DNA of 36,631 nucleotides, taken from assembly GCA_018334835.1 (NCBI GenBank), contig JAGXLF010000010.1, positions 1 through 36,631 of the forward strand. The letters are read 5' to 3'. The stretch comes from Thermoplasmatota archaeon (GTDB taxonomy: Archaea > Thermoplasmatota > Thermoplasmata > Halarchaeoplasmatales > Halarchaeoplasmataceae). The notes beneath the pieces were generated by a model. It made no database searches and was not told the origin of the DNA. It saw nothing but the letters and a program-made list of their open reading frames with translations. A program made the position numbers and the translations under genes. Shown piece after piece: positions 8,777 to 17,201 of this stretch (within the stretch, counting starts at the first letter, position 1; the number at the start of each line of letters is the position of its first letter).

Positions 8777-8793
8777 ATAATAGAGGTGTTAAA

Positions 8794-9924
8794 TTGGATC
8801 ATGATCTTACGAAAAGTGGAAAGGATGTCAAAGAAATTACAGAGACACTGAAAAATTTCAAAGAGAAGGATTTTGATTTCTCTTCAGGTAGGGTTTTCGC
8901 TTCTATGTGTACCGAACCCCTCGATATAGCTAAAGAAGCTTACATAGAATTCATTGAATCAAACTTGGGAAACCCCGGGCTTTACCCAGGTACTAAGGAG
9001 ATGGAAAATCAGGTCCATAAAACCGTTAGCTCACTCATCAATGCAGACCGGATGAAGAGTGTTTCTGTAGGGGGAGGTACTGAAGGTAATATCATCGCTC
9101 TCTGGAGAGCAAGAGAAAGTACAGATAATCGGAAAGTGCTCTTACCCAAGAGCGCACACTTCTCTTTCGAAAAGGCGTGTTCACTCCTCGATATGGAACC
9201 AGAATACGTCTCTCTGATGGAAGATTGTACTGTAGATACGGTAGAGCTAGAAGAAAAGATAGATGACGATACTGCCGCGGTTGTGGGTATAGCGGGGACG
9301 ACAGAACACGGCGCTATAGACCCAATCGAAGAGATAGCTTCCCTGTCAGGTGAGATACCTTTTCATGTAGATGCCGCATTTGGAGGTTTTGTTATCCCTT
9401 TCCTTAAGATGATGGAATATGATGTTCCTTCGCTAGATTTGACTACGAAAGGAATCGATTCTATCTCTCTTGATCCTCATAAGATGGGTATGTCCCCGGT
9501 ACCGCTAGGTCTTTTCTATTCCAGCGGTGAAAAAGAGATATCTGTTGATTCGCCCTATCTGACAGGAAAGGATCAGAAGAGCATAAGAGGGACAAGAGCT
9601 AGTGCTTCAATCCCGGCTTTTTGGGCTACGATGAATTTATTAGGAATTGACGGATACAAGGAGATTATTTCGGATTGTATGGAGAAAACTGACTATCTAA
9701 TAGAGTTGATGGAGGAAAAAGATTTTGATACTATAACTGAACCGAGGATGAACATAGCCTCGTTTAGAAGCGAACAGCCTGAAGTATTGGTAGAGAGATG
9801 CGCTGAAAAAGATTGGTATATCTCAAGAACGGTACATCCTCCCGGACTGAGATTTGTAGTGATGCCTCATGTGACAGAAAGATCGATAGAAAAGATAGTG
9901 GGATTCTTGGGTGAGTTGAGATGA
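8794..9924 (+). CDS. mfnA: PLP-dependent L-tyrosine/L-aspartate decarboxylase MfnA
   Basis: A group II PLP decarboxylase. Archaeal relatives make tyramine for methanofuran in methanogens, or beta-alanine from aspartate for coenzyme A in other archaea. The core shows GGGTEGN, PKSAHFSFEKA, the cofactor aspartate in HVDAAFGGF and the Schiff-base lysine in SLDPHKMGM. The start is TTG 8794, five bases after AGAGGTG; a further upstream TTG at 8773 overlaps the prsW stop and has no ribosome site. Length from 8794 is 376 aa, as in MfnA. Its TGA overlaps the dph2 ATG. No methanogenesis genes are in the window, so the aspartate (CoA) role seems more likely; that is inference. Confidence 0.9.
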   Translation: MDHDLTKSGKDVKEITETLKNFKEKDFDFSSGRVFASMCTEPLDIAKEAYIEFIESNLGNPGLYPGTKEMENQVHKTVSSLINADRMKSVSVGGGTEGNIIALWRARESTDNRKVLLPKSAHFSFEKACSLLDMEPEYVSLMEDCTVDTVELEEKIDDDTAAVVGIAGTTEHGAIDPIEEIASLSGEIPFHVDAAFGGFVIPFLKMMEYDVPSLDLTTKGIDSISLDPHKMGMSPVPLGLFYSSGEKEISVDSPYLTGKDQKSIRGTRASASIPAFWATMNLLGIDGYKEIISDCMEKTDYLIELMEEKDFDTITEPRMNIASFRSEQPEVLVERCAEKDWYISRTVHPPGLRFVVMPHVTERSIEKIVGFLGELR

Positions 9925-10901
9925 ACGGTTTGAAGATCGGTAGTTTCGAATTCGATATAGAGAAGGCAAAGTCTGAACTGGAGAAGATCGGGGCCGAAAA
10001 GATCATGATACAGTTACCGGATGGGTTGAGGCCTAAGCTAGACCGGTTTTTGGAACAGTTCGACCAAGAGATAGTTGTTTGGGGAGGCTCTTGTTATGGC
10101 GCTTGTGATCTTCCTGAAGATATAGGTGAAAACGACGTTTTGATCCACGTAGGTCATGCTGAGATACCTAACCTAAAGGTGGATTATCCTATAATCTATC
10201 TTCCCGGTAGAAGCATAAGATTTCAGGAGATCCCCCAGGAACTGTTTAAAAGGCTCGAAGGTAAGATAGCACTTTATGCCCCCGTACAGCACTTACATCA
10301 ATTGGACAAGCTGACTGAGATATTATCCGAAGAAGGTTACGAGGTAGTTATAGGCGAGGGGGACGATAGAATCGAAAATCCCGGACAAGTATTGGGTTGT
10401 AATTACTCGGTTAGAGTGGAAGATGCTGATAGTCATCTCTACTTGGGCACGGGTAGATTTCATCCCCTTGGACTTTCTTTCTCGCTGATGAGAGATGTCT
10501 TGATCTACAATCCTTCTACCGGTCAAATAGATAAAGTCGATGAAAAAGAAAGGGATGATTTCTTAAGGAAAAGATTCGCATCTATAGTTCAAGCGGAGGA
10601 ATGCTCCAAGATAGGTATTATGATTTCAAGGAAAAAAGGGCAAAGAAGGATGAAAACGGCGGAAGTTATTCGACAAGTTGGAGAGAAAGAGGGCAAGGAG
10701 ATCATCCCTATAGAATTGGATGAAATAAATAAAAACTCGATCGACGATCTCAATTTGGGATGTGCTGTGAATACCGCCTGCCCGAGGATATCTCTCGATG
10801 ACTCAGGTAATTATGATACTTCACTGCTTACTCCGGATGAACTCATGATAGCATTAGGAAGAAAAGATTGGGAAGATTGGAATATGGATGAGATCGATTA
10901 A
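9921..10901 (+). CDS. dph2: Diphthamide synthesis enzyme Dph2
   Basis: An iron-sulfur, non-classical radical SAM enzyme. It transfers the 3-amino-3-carboxypropyl group of SAM to the target histidine of elongation factor 2, the first step of diphthamide synthesis. The three cluster-binding cysteine regions are present: GSCYGAC (C58, C62), GCNYS (C160) and CAVNTACPRIS (C281, C287). These positions agree closely with the structurally known Pyrococcus enzyme. Length 326 aa is typical. The ATG overlaps the mfnA stop (ATGA), so the genes are translationally coupled. It ends 2 bp before the convergent Lrp-like gene. Confidence 0.95.
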   Translation: MNGLKIGSFEFDIEKAKSELEKIGAEKIMIQLPDGLRPKLDRFLEQFDQEIVVWGGSCYGACDLPEDIGENDVLIHVGHAEIPNLKVDYPIIYLPGRSIRFQEIPQELFKRLEGKIALYAPVQHLHQLDKLTEILSEEGYEVVIGEGDDRIENPGQVLGCNYSVRVEDADSHLYLGTGRFHPLGLSFSLMRDVLIYNPSTGQIDKVDEKERDDFLRKRFASIVQAEECSKIGIMISRKKGQRRMKTAEVIRQVGEKEGKEIIPIELDEINKNSIDDLNLGCAVNTACPRISLDDSGNYDTSLLTPDELMIALGRKDWEDWNMDEID

Positions 10902-10903
10902 AG

Positions 10904-11248
10904 TTATTCCTCCATTATCTCTTCGGCCTCGATGAATTCTCCTCTTTCTTTGTAAGCCGTTACGATCATAAGAGAGGTAACGTCTTTGACTCCTTCTAGA
11001 TTTGAGATCTTCTCAGTGAGAAAACCCTTCATATGATCGTAGTTTTTAAACCTCGCCTTTATCACAAAATCGACGTCTCCTGTGACGAGAAGAATGTCTT
11101 CCACATTTTTAAATTTAGAAATTTCATTAGCGATCTTGTCTGATTTCTTTGTGTCGATATCTATTGTTATCAGGGAACTTACTCCCCTATCTTCATAGTA
11201 GTTCGAGAGGACCTCTTCGTAGTCGTCCTGATTGTCGGTTTTTGCCAT
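10904..11248 (-). CDS. Stand-alone Lrp/AsnC effector-binding (RAM) domain protein
   Basis: The C-terminal two-thirds reads as a complete Lrp/AsnC ligand-binding domain: SSLITIDIDTKKSD, NVEDILLVTGDVDFVIKARF, then NLEGVKDVTSLMIVTAYKE. There is no helix-turn-helix N-terminus; the first 25 residues are acidic and do not resemble a DNA reader. Stand-alone RAM domains occur in archaea and probably pair with full Lrp proteins or sense amino acids. GTG 11257 would add three residues; the ATG at 11248, with GAGGATG upstream, is preferred. The gene is convergent with dph2. Confidence 0.8.
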   Translation of the reverse strand: MAKTDNQDDYEEVLSNYYEDRGVSSLITIDIDTKKSDKIANEISKFKNVEDILLVTGDVDFVIKARFKNYDHMKGFLTEKISNLEGVKDVTSLMIVTAYKERGEFIEAEEIMEE

Positions 11249-11302
11249 ATAGATCACATCCTCTTTGATTATTCACCAGTTTTAATTATAGCTTCCGGTT
11301 CT

Positions 11303-11470
11303 CTATATGGTCGTTCCTAGCTCTTCTTGGATGTCTTCGTAGACTTGTTGGAGCAGATTTTCGAAGTCCTCATTTTCGTACTCCACATATCTTCCTAATC
11401 CACTCTGAATTTTTGCTTTATAGGAATCATTATCTTTTATTATTTCTATTGAAGCGAGAGTTTCTTCCAT
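11303..11470 (-). CDS. Small conserved-looking protein, 55 aa, function unknown
   Basis: I do not recognise this protein. It begins MEETLASIEI, has a predicted beta-strand, beta-strand, helix layout, and ends in an acidic amphipathic helix (NEDFENLLQQVYEDIQEEL). The ATG at 11470 is preceded by AAGAGGTG with good spacing. A TATA-like GTATTTAAAT (11505-11514, minus strand) sits at the right distance, so the gene looks genuinely expressed. The frame extends six codons further upstream without a better start. It is a single gene 46 bp upstream of the Lrp-like gene and may be co-transcribed with it. Confidence 0.65.
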   Translation of the reverse strand: MEETLASIEIIKDNDSYKAKIQSGLGRYVEYENEDFENLLQQVYEDIQEELGTTI

Positions 11471-11968
11471 CCAGGCACCTCTTATCACGGGGTAGAGAAC
11501 TATTGTATTTAAATCTTTTTGAGAAGTGGCTGTGTTATTTGCGAATTATTTCGTTTCATCCGCAGAACTACGTTCGAGGAATGAAGGGATAAAGTCCCAC
11601 ACAACCGCAATGGATAGTGAGGATATAGGGAATGATTTCCCTTATTCCTTCAGTTAGTGAATCTTGGGATTGGAAAAATGCCATTCCTATAGCATTTCTC
11701 TATTTTGCATTCTTACTTTTCTTCACTTAACTGAGGCACCCGTCTTTTATGATACTTAGATGTACTCATATACGTCTATATAATGAGATACTTATTCGAG
11801 TAAGAATTGGAATTCATCATTCCAAAGGATCTAAAAATGTTGATAAAATCAATTCTACCTACAAGAAAAGTTCCTACTGAGCCGTAATCCAATCGAAAGA
11901 ACGGTCTGCATCAATTTCAAAAATTTTTTATCACAGGCATTCTATTTAACGATAAAGGGTGAGCAAAA
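11471..11968. other. 498-bp gene-free stretch with hairpins
   Basis: No convincing coding frame. Beyond the promoter of the 55-aa gene, it holds an imperfect long inverted repeat (about 11578-11589 with 11638-11648) enclosing a 6-bp hairpin (AGGGAA/TTCCCT, 11627-11642). A short CTTA/TAAG hairpin lies at 11791-11804 and a perfect 7-bp hairpin (TTGGAAT/ATTCCAA) at 11807-11825. A TATATAAT box occurs near 11776-11783. The fragment may carry a small RNA or decayed DNA from a lost gene; I cannot tell which. It does not form a tRNA cloverleaf that I can find. Confidence 0.5.
11807..11825 (+). repeat. 7-bp perfect hairpin downstream of a TATA box
   Basis: TTGGAAT and ATTCCAA are separated by five bases. 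The hairpin begins about 24-31 bases after the TATATAAT box, so it would sit at the 5' end of any transcript made from that box. Confidence 0.45.
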
Positions 11969-12535
11969 ATGAAGGTTAGATGGTTAGGTAATGCCGCACT
12001 AGAAATTTTCGAGAAAAAGCACATATTGATAGATCCCAATTTTACGGTAGATCCCTTGAAAGAACCAGATATGCTACTCTTGACTCACGAACACGAGGAT
12101 CATTTTTCGCCGGAGTATTACCACAGCTTTGAAAAGGATATAGAGTTTTACGCACCCGCTTTCTCTTTACAAAAATTCGATGTCGAAGGCATCGAAGTAA
12201 AACAAGGCGACGAAATCGACGGTATAAAGGTACTAGACTCCGACTGTTACGGTTCGGACGAATCGGTAAGCTACTTCTACAAGGGTCTTTTACACGCAGG
12301 AGATTCAGCTTATTTCCCTGAAATCGAGGGCGTTGAAGCAATATTTACGGCCTGTTTTCCAGACTATTACGAAGAGTACGTTTCCGCCTTCAAGCGATTA
12401 GAGCCCGAGATAGTTATACCCTTCCATTACGATCCAAAAGAAGGTCTTGAGGATGCAGAAGGACTCGCAGAACGGATGGATAATGAAGGTATCCCAAACA
12501 AGATACTAGAACCTGGAGATTCAATAGATATTTAA
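11969..12535 (+). CDS. Metallo-beta-lactamase-fold hydrolase
   Basis: A small MBL-fold protein (188 aa) of the type related to UlaG and UPF0173 proteins. The metal motif THEHEDH is visible (H40, H42, D44, H45), with H109-x-x-D112 in LLHAGDSAYF and H153 in PFHYDP as further ligands. Together they form a full dimetal site, so it should be an active hydrolase; the substrate is unknown. The start is an ATG after GGGTGAG. T-rich TATA-like elements lie at about 11924-11947. It is 250 bp upstream of the flavin-reductase-like gene, which has its own promoter. Confidence 0.88.
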   Translation: MKVRWLGNAALEIFEKKHILIDPNFTVDPLKEPDMLLLTHEHEDHFSPEYYHSFEKDIEFYAPAFSLQKFDVEGIEVKQGDEIDGIKVLDSDCYGSDESVSYFYKGLLHAGDSAYFPEIEGVEAIFTACFPDYYEEYVSAFKRLEPEIVIPFHYDPKEGLEDAEGLAERMDNEGIPNKILEPGDSIDI

Positions 12536-12785
12536 ATAATCTGTAAACTGAAAAATATTGATAGAAAGAAGGACACGTATTGGAAGAGAGAACCTGAATC
12601 CAGCGCCGGGCACACTTTCAGGGTATGAAAAAGAACTTCCTAATGTGAACTTGTGGCAGTTCATCGAACAAGGAAAAAAGGATAAATTCATCCGAGATCG
12701 AAAGCCTTCTCGAATCTATCTAGAGGTTCTGATCGAGCAAAAAAAGATAAGTATCTTCTTTTTATCTCATATTAGGGTAGAAAAA
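12536..12785. other. 250-bp intergenic region with an in-frame upstream extension
   Basis: The flavin-reductase reading frame stays open for 76 codons upstream, but the TATA box at 12757-12765 and the good domain start at 12786 argue that the extension is untranslated. The translated extension is basic and unlike the neighbours, with no motif I recognise. It may be leftover from an older gene. No other feature is seen. Confidence 0.4.
12757..12765 (+). promoter_or_regulatory. TATA box for the flavin-reductase-like gene
   Basis: CTTTTTATC lies 21-29 bases upstream of the ATG at 12786, the spacing of a leaderless archaeal gene. Confidence 0.5.
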
Positions 12786-13337
12786 ATGTCAGATAAGATA
12801 AAACCACAGGATTATTTCGGGTTTATAGGTCCAAGACCGACTGTATGCGTTTCCACCATCGACTCTAACGGAAATACGAACATCGCACCCTATAGTTTCG
12901 TTACACCACTATCTTTCGATCCACCTTTGATAGGGGTCGCGGCTGCAGAAAGCAGAGACACCACGGCTAACTGCAGAGAAACGGAGAACTTCGTCGTGAT
13001 TCCTGTAACTGAAGACTGGGCAGAAAAGGGCGTAAAAACCGAAGTCTCTCTGCCTAGAGAAGAAAGCGAGTTTGAAGAGGTGGGGTTAACAGAAAAAAAG
13101 TCCAAGAAAATCAGTGCTCCTGGAGTCAAAGAAGCCGCGATCAACATAGAGTGTGAATTTCATAAGGAGGAAAAAATCGGAGACCACATCCTTCTAGTGG
13201 GAAAAATCGTCTTCATAAACACAGATATTGAGGGCGTTAAGAACGGTAGACTTAATCTAGAAGATTTAGGATCCTTAGGTCATATCAAGGGAGAAGAATT
13301 CTGCATTTCGAAAACGGTATCTAGAATAGAGAGATGA
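12786..13337 (+). CDS. Flavin-reductase-like, FMN-binding split-barrel protein
   Basis: A 183-residue member of the flavin reductase-like split-barrel family, which binds FMN and often serves as an NAD(P)H:flavin reductase partner. Diagnostic stretches are RPTVCVSTIDSNGNTNIAPYSF near the N-terminus, SFDPPLIGVAA, the RDTTANCRETENFVV segment and the GDHILLVGKI strand. ATG 12786 follows a TATA box at leaderless distance, and the domain begins right there. It faces the metallophosphoesterase gene with 1 bp between stop codons. The electron acceptor is not deducible. Confidence 0.87.
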   Translation: MSDKIKPQDYFGFIGPRPTVCVSTIDSNGNTNIAPYSFVTPLSFDPPLIGVAAAESRDTTANCRETENFVVIPVTEDWAEKGVKTEVSLPREESEFEEVGLTEKKSKKISAPGVKEAAINIECEFHKEEKIGDHILLVGKIVFINTDIEGVKNGRLNLEDLGSLGHIKGEEFCISKTVSRIER

Positions 13338-13338
13338 T

Positions 13339-14094
13339 TCATCCGAGGGATCTGATCTTCTTGAGCTTTGGAAATTCGAAGAGACCGGCTTCTTTATCGA
13401 CACCTACGGCTTTCATCTCTCCCACTTCTATCATATCCTTGAGAACGGGAGAGAGCAGGTCTTCCTCTCTCAATTGATTCATTTGAGATCCCTGAGCTAG
13501 TCTAGAAAAAGCCGGCAGAACGATCAATCTCATACCGTTCCTCATCTCACCGTAAAGGAAACATCGTACCTTTTCTTTAGCTCCCACCTCGTCGGTCAGA
13601 CTGAGGGCGGGATGTTCGTGGCCCATGATCAGATACTCGGTATCTAGCCTAGTTAGATCTTCGATCTTTTCGTGACCGTGGATGAAATTAACTCCATCGA
13701 ACACGAAAGAATCTTCAAGTCTTACCTGAGGGTATCTCTTAACAGAATATATCAAATAATTATCATGATTTCCCTTCACAAAATATATATCTTCAGCCAA
13801 AGTTTGTGAAAACTCGATGAATTCCTCAACCTCTTTCTTTTCTTGATAAGAAGTTTCTGAAAACTCATGTTTGATGTCCCCACAAACTATTATCTTCTCA
13901 AAATCTTTTTTTTGGCTGATATCTTTCATCTCTTCTTTCATCTCGGAGAGCTGGAATTTCGGCATATATAGTCCAGAATCTGTCATTAGAGATTCTAATC
14001 CCAAGTGAAGGTCTGAGATGACCAGCGCCTCTATCTCTCCGAAATAGAGAGCTGGATAATTCTCGACTATTTCAAATTTTTCAAATATCATCAT
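13339..14094 (-). CDS. Calcineurin-like metallophosphoesterase (Lhr-associated type)
   Basis: A dimetal phosphoesterase. All family motifs are present in order: D28-x-H30 (DLHLG), GD73 (GDIKHEF), GN109HD (GNHDN), H139 (IHGHE) and GH159EH (GHEHP). It starts immediately after the stop of the upstream Lhr helicase (TGA then ATG). The same helicase-phosphoesterase pairing occurs in bacterial DNA-repair operons (the so-called ligase-associated phosphoesterase) and in archaea, so a role in nucleic-acid repair or end processing is likely but inferred. Length 251 aa is normal. Confidence 0.9.
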   Translation of the reverse strand: MMIFEKFEIVENYPALYFGEIEALVISDLHLGLESLMTDSGLYMPKFQLSEMKEEMKDISQKKDFEKIIVCGDIKHEFSETSYQEKKEVEEFIEFSQTLAEDIYFVKGNHDNYLIYSVKRYPQVRLEDSFVFDGVNFIHGHEKIEDLTRLDTEYLIMGHEHPALSLTDEVGAKEKVRCFLYGEMRNGMRLIVLPAFSRLAQGSQMNQLREEDLLSPVLKDMIEVGEMKAVGVDKEAGLFEFPKLKKIRSLG

Positions 14095-16707
14095 TCAACT
14101 CTCACCTTCTACCTTCTCCATCACCTTCTCATGGAGGTTCTGCAGCCGCTTTTTCTTATCTTCAAGTTTCAACACGTCTCCCCGACTCTGTATGACTAAA
14201 TTATGCGCAAAAGGCGAGGGAACATCAGTTTCCACTACTTCATAACTCATCTCTTCTTTTCCCAACATCTCGATTATATTAGAAGCATTTTCGATATCCA
14301 TATAATCTTCGATTATTTCCCGATAAGTCTCTTTAACTATCGGGAATTCTTCATCTATATCCTCACAGGCTGAAAGGAGAAAGTGAGATTTCATCTGCTG
14401 TTTCCCCACACTCATCTTTTTACCCTTGTAATTTCGCAGTATCATTAGAGCTCTCGCAGCGACGTGTCTGAATCTTCTCTTCATCAGCTCTGTCTTTCTT
14501 ACTGCGCTTTTTAAAACTTCTCTCAGATCGGTCTCAATCGCTCTTTCGATCAATCTATTTACAGATATTTCCCTCCTTGGACAGATCAATACGAAGCCGT
14601 GATCATCGACAACTATCCCGACGTTTGAACCTAACATTTCTGAGGCGATATCCGCGAAGATACGACACAATGCATCGTTCACTTCTCTGCCGAAGATGGT
14701 GTGAAATATCAGGTTTATTTTTTCATTTTCGAAGTTCTTTTCGATCAAAAGATGTGAATCGGTCGGTACTCCACCTACATAATGGTATTGTTCTTCCAGA
14801 TAAGAAACGATAGATGAGACCGTATTTTCGTCGAGATAATAGTTCTCTTTTATCCAATCGGAAGGATCATTGTCGTTCTTTATCTTCTCCAATACTTTTC
14901 TATCGAACTTTCCTATCTTCCTACCCAGATCGTAGGTGAGCGGTAACATCTCGGAAAACCAAGAAGGCACTGTAGGCGCTCTCTCAGGTCTAGAATCGAC
15001 ATAGACTTTCATCCCTCGGGTGTATCTGAATTCGTAGGTATCGCCCCCGTGGACGAAGATATCTCCTTTTGTAAGCCTATCCAAAAATTCCTCGTCAAGT
15101 GTCCCTACAAAGCGTCCGTTTCTCGTATGAACCCTGTATGCACTCTCATCGGGAATAGTACCTATATTGGTCATGTAGATGACCCTAGTCATCTTTCCTC
15201 TTCTTCCGAATACCCGAATCCCGTCTTCATCGGTATCTATCCATATCTTCCCGTAAACTTTCTGGTCTTCGAGAGAAGCGTACTCCCCTGCCACGTATTT
15301 CAGAGTCTTCTCGTAATCTTCCCTGTCCAGATCTCTAAAGTTGAAACTTTTCCTGATGATTTCGTAGGCTCTGTCGACTCTCCACTTCCTGTTGCAGCCC
15401 ATCCCGACTATATGCTGAGACAAGACGTCCAAGCAATTTTCTGGTATCCTTACCCTGTCCAATTCCCCATTCTTTGCACATCTCATCATCTCAGTACATT
15501 CCAACGCGTCGCCTCTTTCCATGACTAGGACCCTACCCTTGGCATAATCACCAACATTATGGCCAGAACGTCCTATCCTCTGGATCGCTCTCGATACACC
15601 CTTAGGAGATGAAAGCTGAAGCACGAGATCGATATAACCTATATCTATACCGAGTTCGAGTGAAGTGGAGGTCACCACTACGCTCAGTTCTCCCGCCTTC
15701 AGAGACTCCTCTACATCGAGTCTCTTGTTTCGACTCATAGAAGAATGGTGGGCGCCGATATCGCCCTCATAGAAGGCAGGATCTTTGTTCTTCAGGTTAT
15801 TGACCACTCTTTCCGTAGCACTTCGAGTATTCGTAAATATCAAAGTGGTGACGTGATTTTTAACCAGGGTGTCGATCTTATCGTACATCTTGTCGTTGAC
15901 CACCTCACCGGAAGTGTGGATCAGATCATCAACTGGAGATAAAACCTTCAAATCCATGTCCTTAGATGAAGAAACCTGGACTATGTTGCACGGCCTAGGG
16001 TTTCCGTTCTCATATCCCACTAGAAATCTTGCTATCTCTTCGATAGGTGCCTGGGTGGCGGAAAGTCCGATCCTAGTCAACTCATGATCGCACATCTCCT
16101 GTAATCTTTCTAAAGAGAGTGAAAGGTGCGCCCCTCTTTTATTATCACATAGAGAATGTATCTCGTCTACTATCACGTAATTTATTTCTTTCAATTTTTC
16201 TTTGAACTTAGGAGCATTCAGTATTATGCCTAGGGTTTCCGGAGTGGTGACCAATATATGCGGAGTTTCCTTCAACATCTTCTGTCTCTCCTGTGAAGGT
16301 GTGTCTCCTGTCCTTACTGCACTTCTAACTTCCGGCATGTCTACGTTCATTTCTTCTGCCATCTCTTTTATCCCATCTAAAGGATCCTTAAGATTACGCT
16401 GTATATCGTTACCTAGTGCTCTCAGCGGAGAAACATAAAGGCAGTAGACCTTGTTCTCCAGTTTTCCTTTATCTCCTTTCAAAAACAGCTCGTTGAGTAT
16501 CGATAGGAAGGCAGAAAGAGTCTTTCCGGAACCCGTAGGAGATGATACTAGGGAATTTTTGTTCTCATGGATAAGTTCAAAGGAATGTTTTTGAGGAGCA
16601 GTCAATCCATCGAACTTCTCATTGAACCACCTTTTTACGTAAGGTTCAAAATCTTCTGGTAATTTTTCAGAATATCCCGACTCGTCTACCCGTTTTACGG
16701 ACATCAT
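14095..16707 (-). CDS. lhr: Lhr-type SF2 DNA/RNA helicase
   Basis: A large superfamily 2 ATPase that moves 3'-5' on DNA and RNA:DNA hybrids in studied relatives. Motif I is SPTGSGKT (56-63), motif II is DEIH, motif III is SATQAP, and the second RecA domain carries IFTNTRSATERV and the RIGRSGHN arginine-finger motif. A winged helix and the Lhr beta-barrel domain follow. The length of 870 aa is that of the Lhr core without the extra bacterial C-terminal extension. Two ATGs are adjacent at the start; no strong ribosome site is seen. The metallophosphoesterase gene abuts downstream. Confidence 0.94.
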   Translation of the reverse strand: MMSVKRVDESGYSEKLPEDFEPYVKRWFNEKFDGLTAPQKHSFELIHENKNSLVSSPTGSGKTLSAFLSILNELFLKGDKGKLENKVYCLYVSPLRALGNDIQRNLKDPLDGIKEMAEEMNVDMPEVRSAVRTGDTPSQERQKMLKETPHILVTTPETLGIILNAPKFKEKLKEINYVIVDEIHSLCDNKRGAHLSLSLERLQEMCDHELTRIGLSATQAPIEEIARFLVGYENGNPRPCNIVQVSSSKDMDLKVLSPVDDLIHTSGEVVNDKMYDKIDTLVKNHVTTLIFTNTRSATERVVNNLKNKDPAFYEGDIGAHHSSMSRNKRLDVEESLKAGELSVVVTSTSLELGIDIGYIDLVLQLSSPKGVSRAIQRIGRSGHNVGDYAKGRVLVMERGDALECTEMMRCAKNGELDRVRIPENCLDVLSQHIVGMGCNRKWRVDRAYEIIRKSFNFRDLDREDYEKTLKYVAGEYASLEDQKVYGKIWIDTDEDGIRVFGRRGKMTRVIYMTNIGTIPDESAYRVHTRNGRFVGTLDEEFLDRLTKGDIFVHGGDTYEFRYTRGMKVYVDSRPERAPTVPSWFSEMLPLTYDLGRKIGKFDRKVLEKIKNDNDPSDWIKENYYLDENTVSSIVSYLEEQYHYVGGVPTDSHLLIEKNFENEKINLIFHTIFGREVNDALCRIFADIASEMLGSNVGIVVDDHGFVLICPRREISVNRLIERAIETDLREVLKSAVRKTELMKRRFRHVAARALMILRNYKGKKMSVGKQQMKSHFLLSACEDIDEEFPIVKETYREIIEDYMDIENASNIIEMLGKEEMSYEVVETDVPSPFAHNLVIQSRGDVLKLEDKKKRLQNLHEKVMEKVEGES

Positions 16708-16722
16708 AAGAACGTAATACTA

Positions 16723-16929
16723 CTACAATTTGAGTTTTGTCATCGGATACAAGAATTTTTGATCGGTGATTTTAGAGATATACTCAAAAAGAGGCAAATT
16801 TGGTTTATCTTTAACCAAAGAAAAAAGTTTTCGTGTCAATGAACTGCGAATTTGATATCTAGAAAAACGGAAATATCGATCTCTACATAGAGCGTTGAAG
16901 GCCATAAAATCTAGTTTTCCATCAGGCAA
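16723..16929 (-). CDS. Doubtful 68-aa open frame
   Basis: I recognise no family. The product is basic and aromatic (many Arg, Phe, Tyr), unlike the acidic proteins around it, and could be a shifted or decayed remnant, for example of a mobile gene. The possible TTG start lies about 22 bases after an ATAAATTT element on the minus strand, and no ribosome site is clear. It lies in the 280-bp gap between lhr and a small membrane protein gene. Probably not a functional gene. Confidence 0.2.
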   Translation of the reverse strand: MPDGKLDFMAFNALCRDRYFRFSRYQIRSSLTRKLFSLVKDKPNLPLFEYISKITDQKFLYPMTKLKL

Positions 16930-16987
16930 GGTACGAAATTCTAGTAAAATTTATAACATACGAAATAGAATTAAGTATTGGTAAGAA

Positions 16988-17200
16988 TTGCATCCTAACA
17001 TCGTGAAGATCTACATCGTAGCTGGAGTTATTATAGCCTCTATATGGATTATTTCCTTCACTAATCTCCTTCAACTGGGTATAGTGGGGTATTTCTTGCT
17101 GATCATCTTCACAGTTCTATTCGGAATATCTGTCTTCTCGAAAGGTCCCGGGCCTGGTCGATCAGGTGAAGATGAAAGCGCTGAATTCGAGCATTGGTGA
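16988..17200 (+). CDS. Small two-helix membrane protein, unknown function
   Basis: A 70-residue protein with two hydrophobic stretches of about 20 residues (roughly 7-27 and 30-50) and a soluble acidic tail containing GPGPGRSGED. The sequence does not identify it. A TATA-like TTTATAAC is near 16949-16956. The start could be TTG 16988 or GTG 17003, and the latter removes five polar residues only. Its stop is one base from the end of the convergent hisC gene. Confidence 0.55.
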   Translation: MHPNIVKIYIVAGVIIASIWIISFTNLLQLGIVGYFLLIIFTVLFGISVFSKGPGPGRSGEDESAEFEHW

Positions 17201-17201
17201 T

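Noticed and set aside
11526-11657. A 43-codon GTG-started frame in the gene-free stretch, possibly a transposase fragment
   Set aside because: It is short, has no ribosome site and no recognisable motif; I could not support any family.
12558-12785. A 76-codon upstream extension of the flavin-reductase reading frame
   Set aside because: The TATA box lies inside it at the right distance for a leaderless start at 12786, the family domain begins there, and the extension resembles no known protein.
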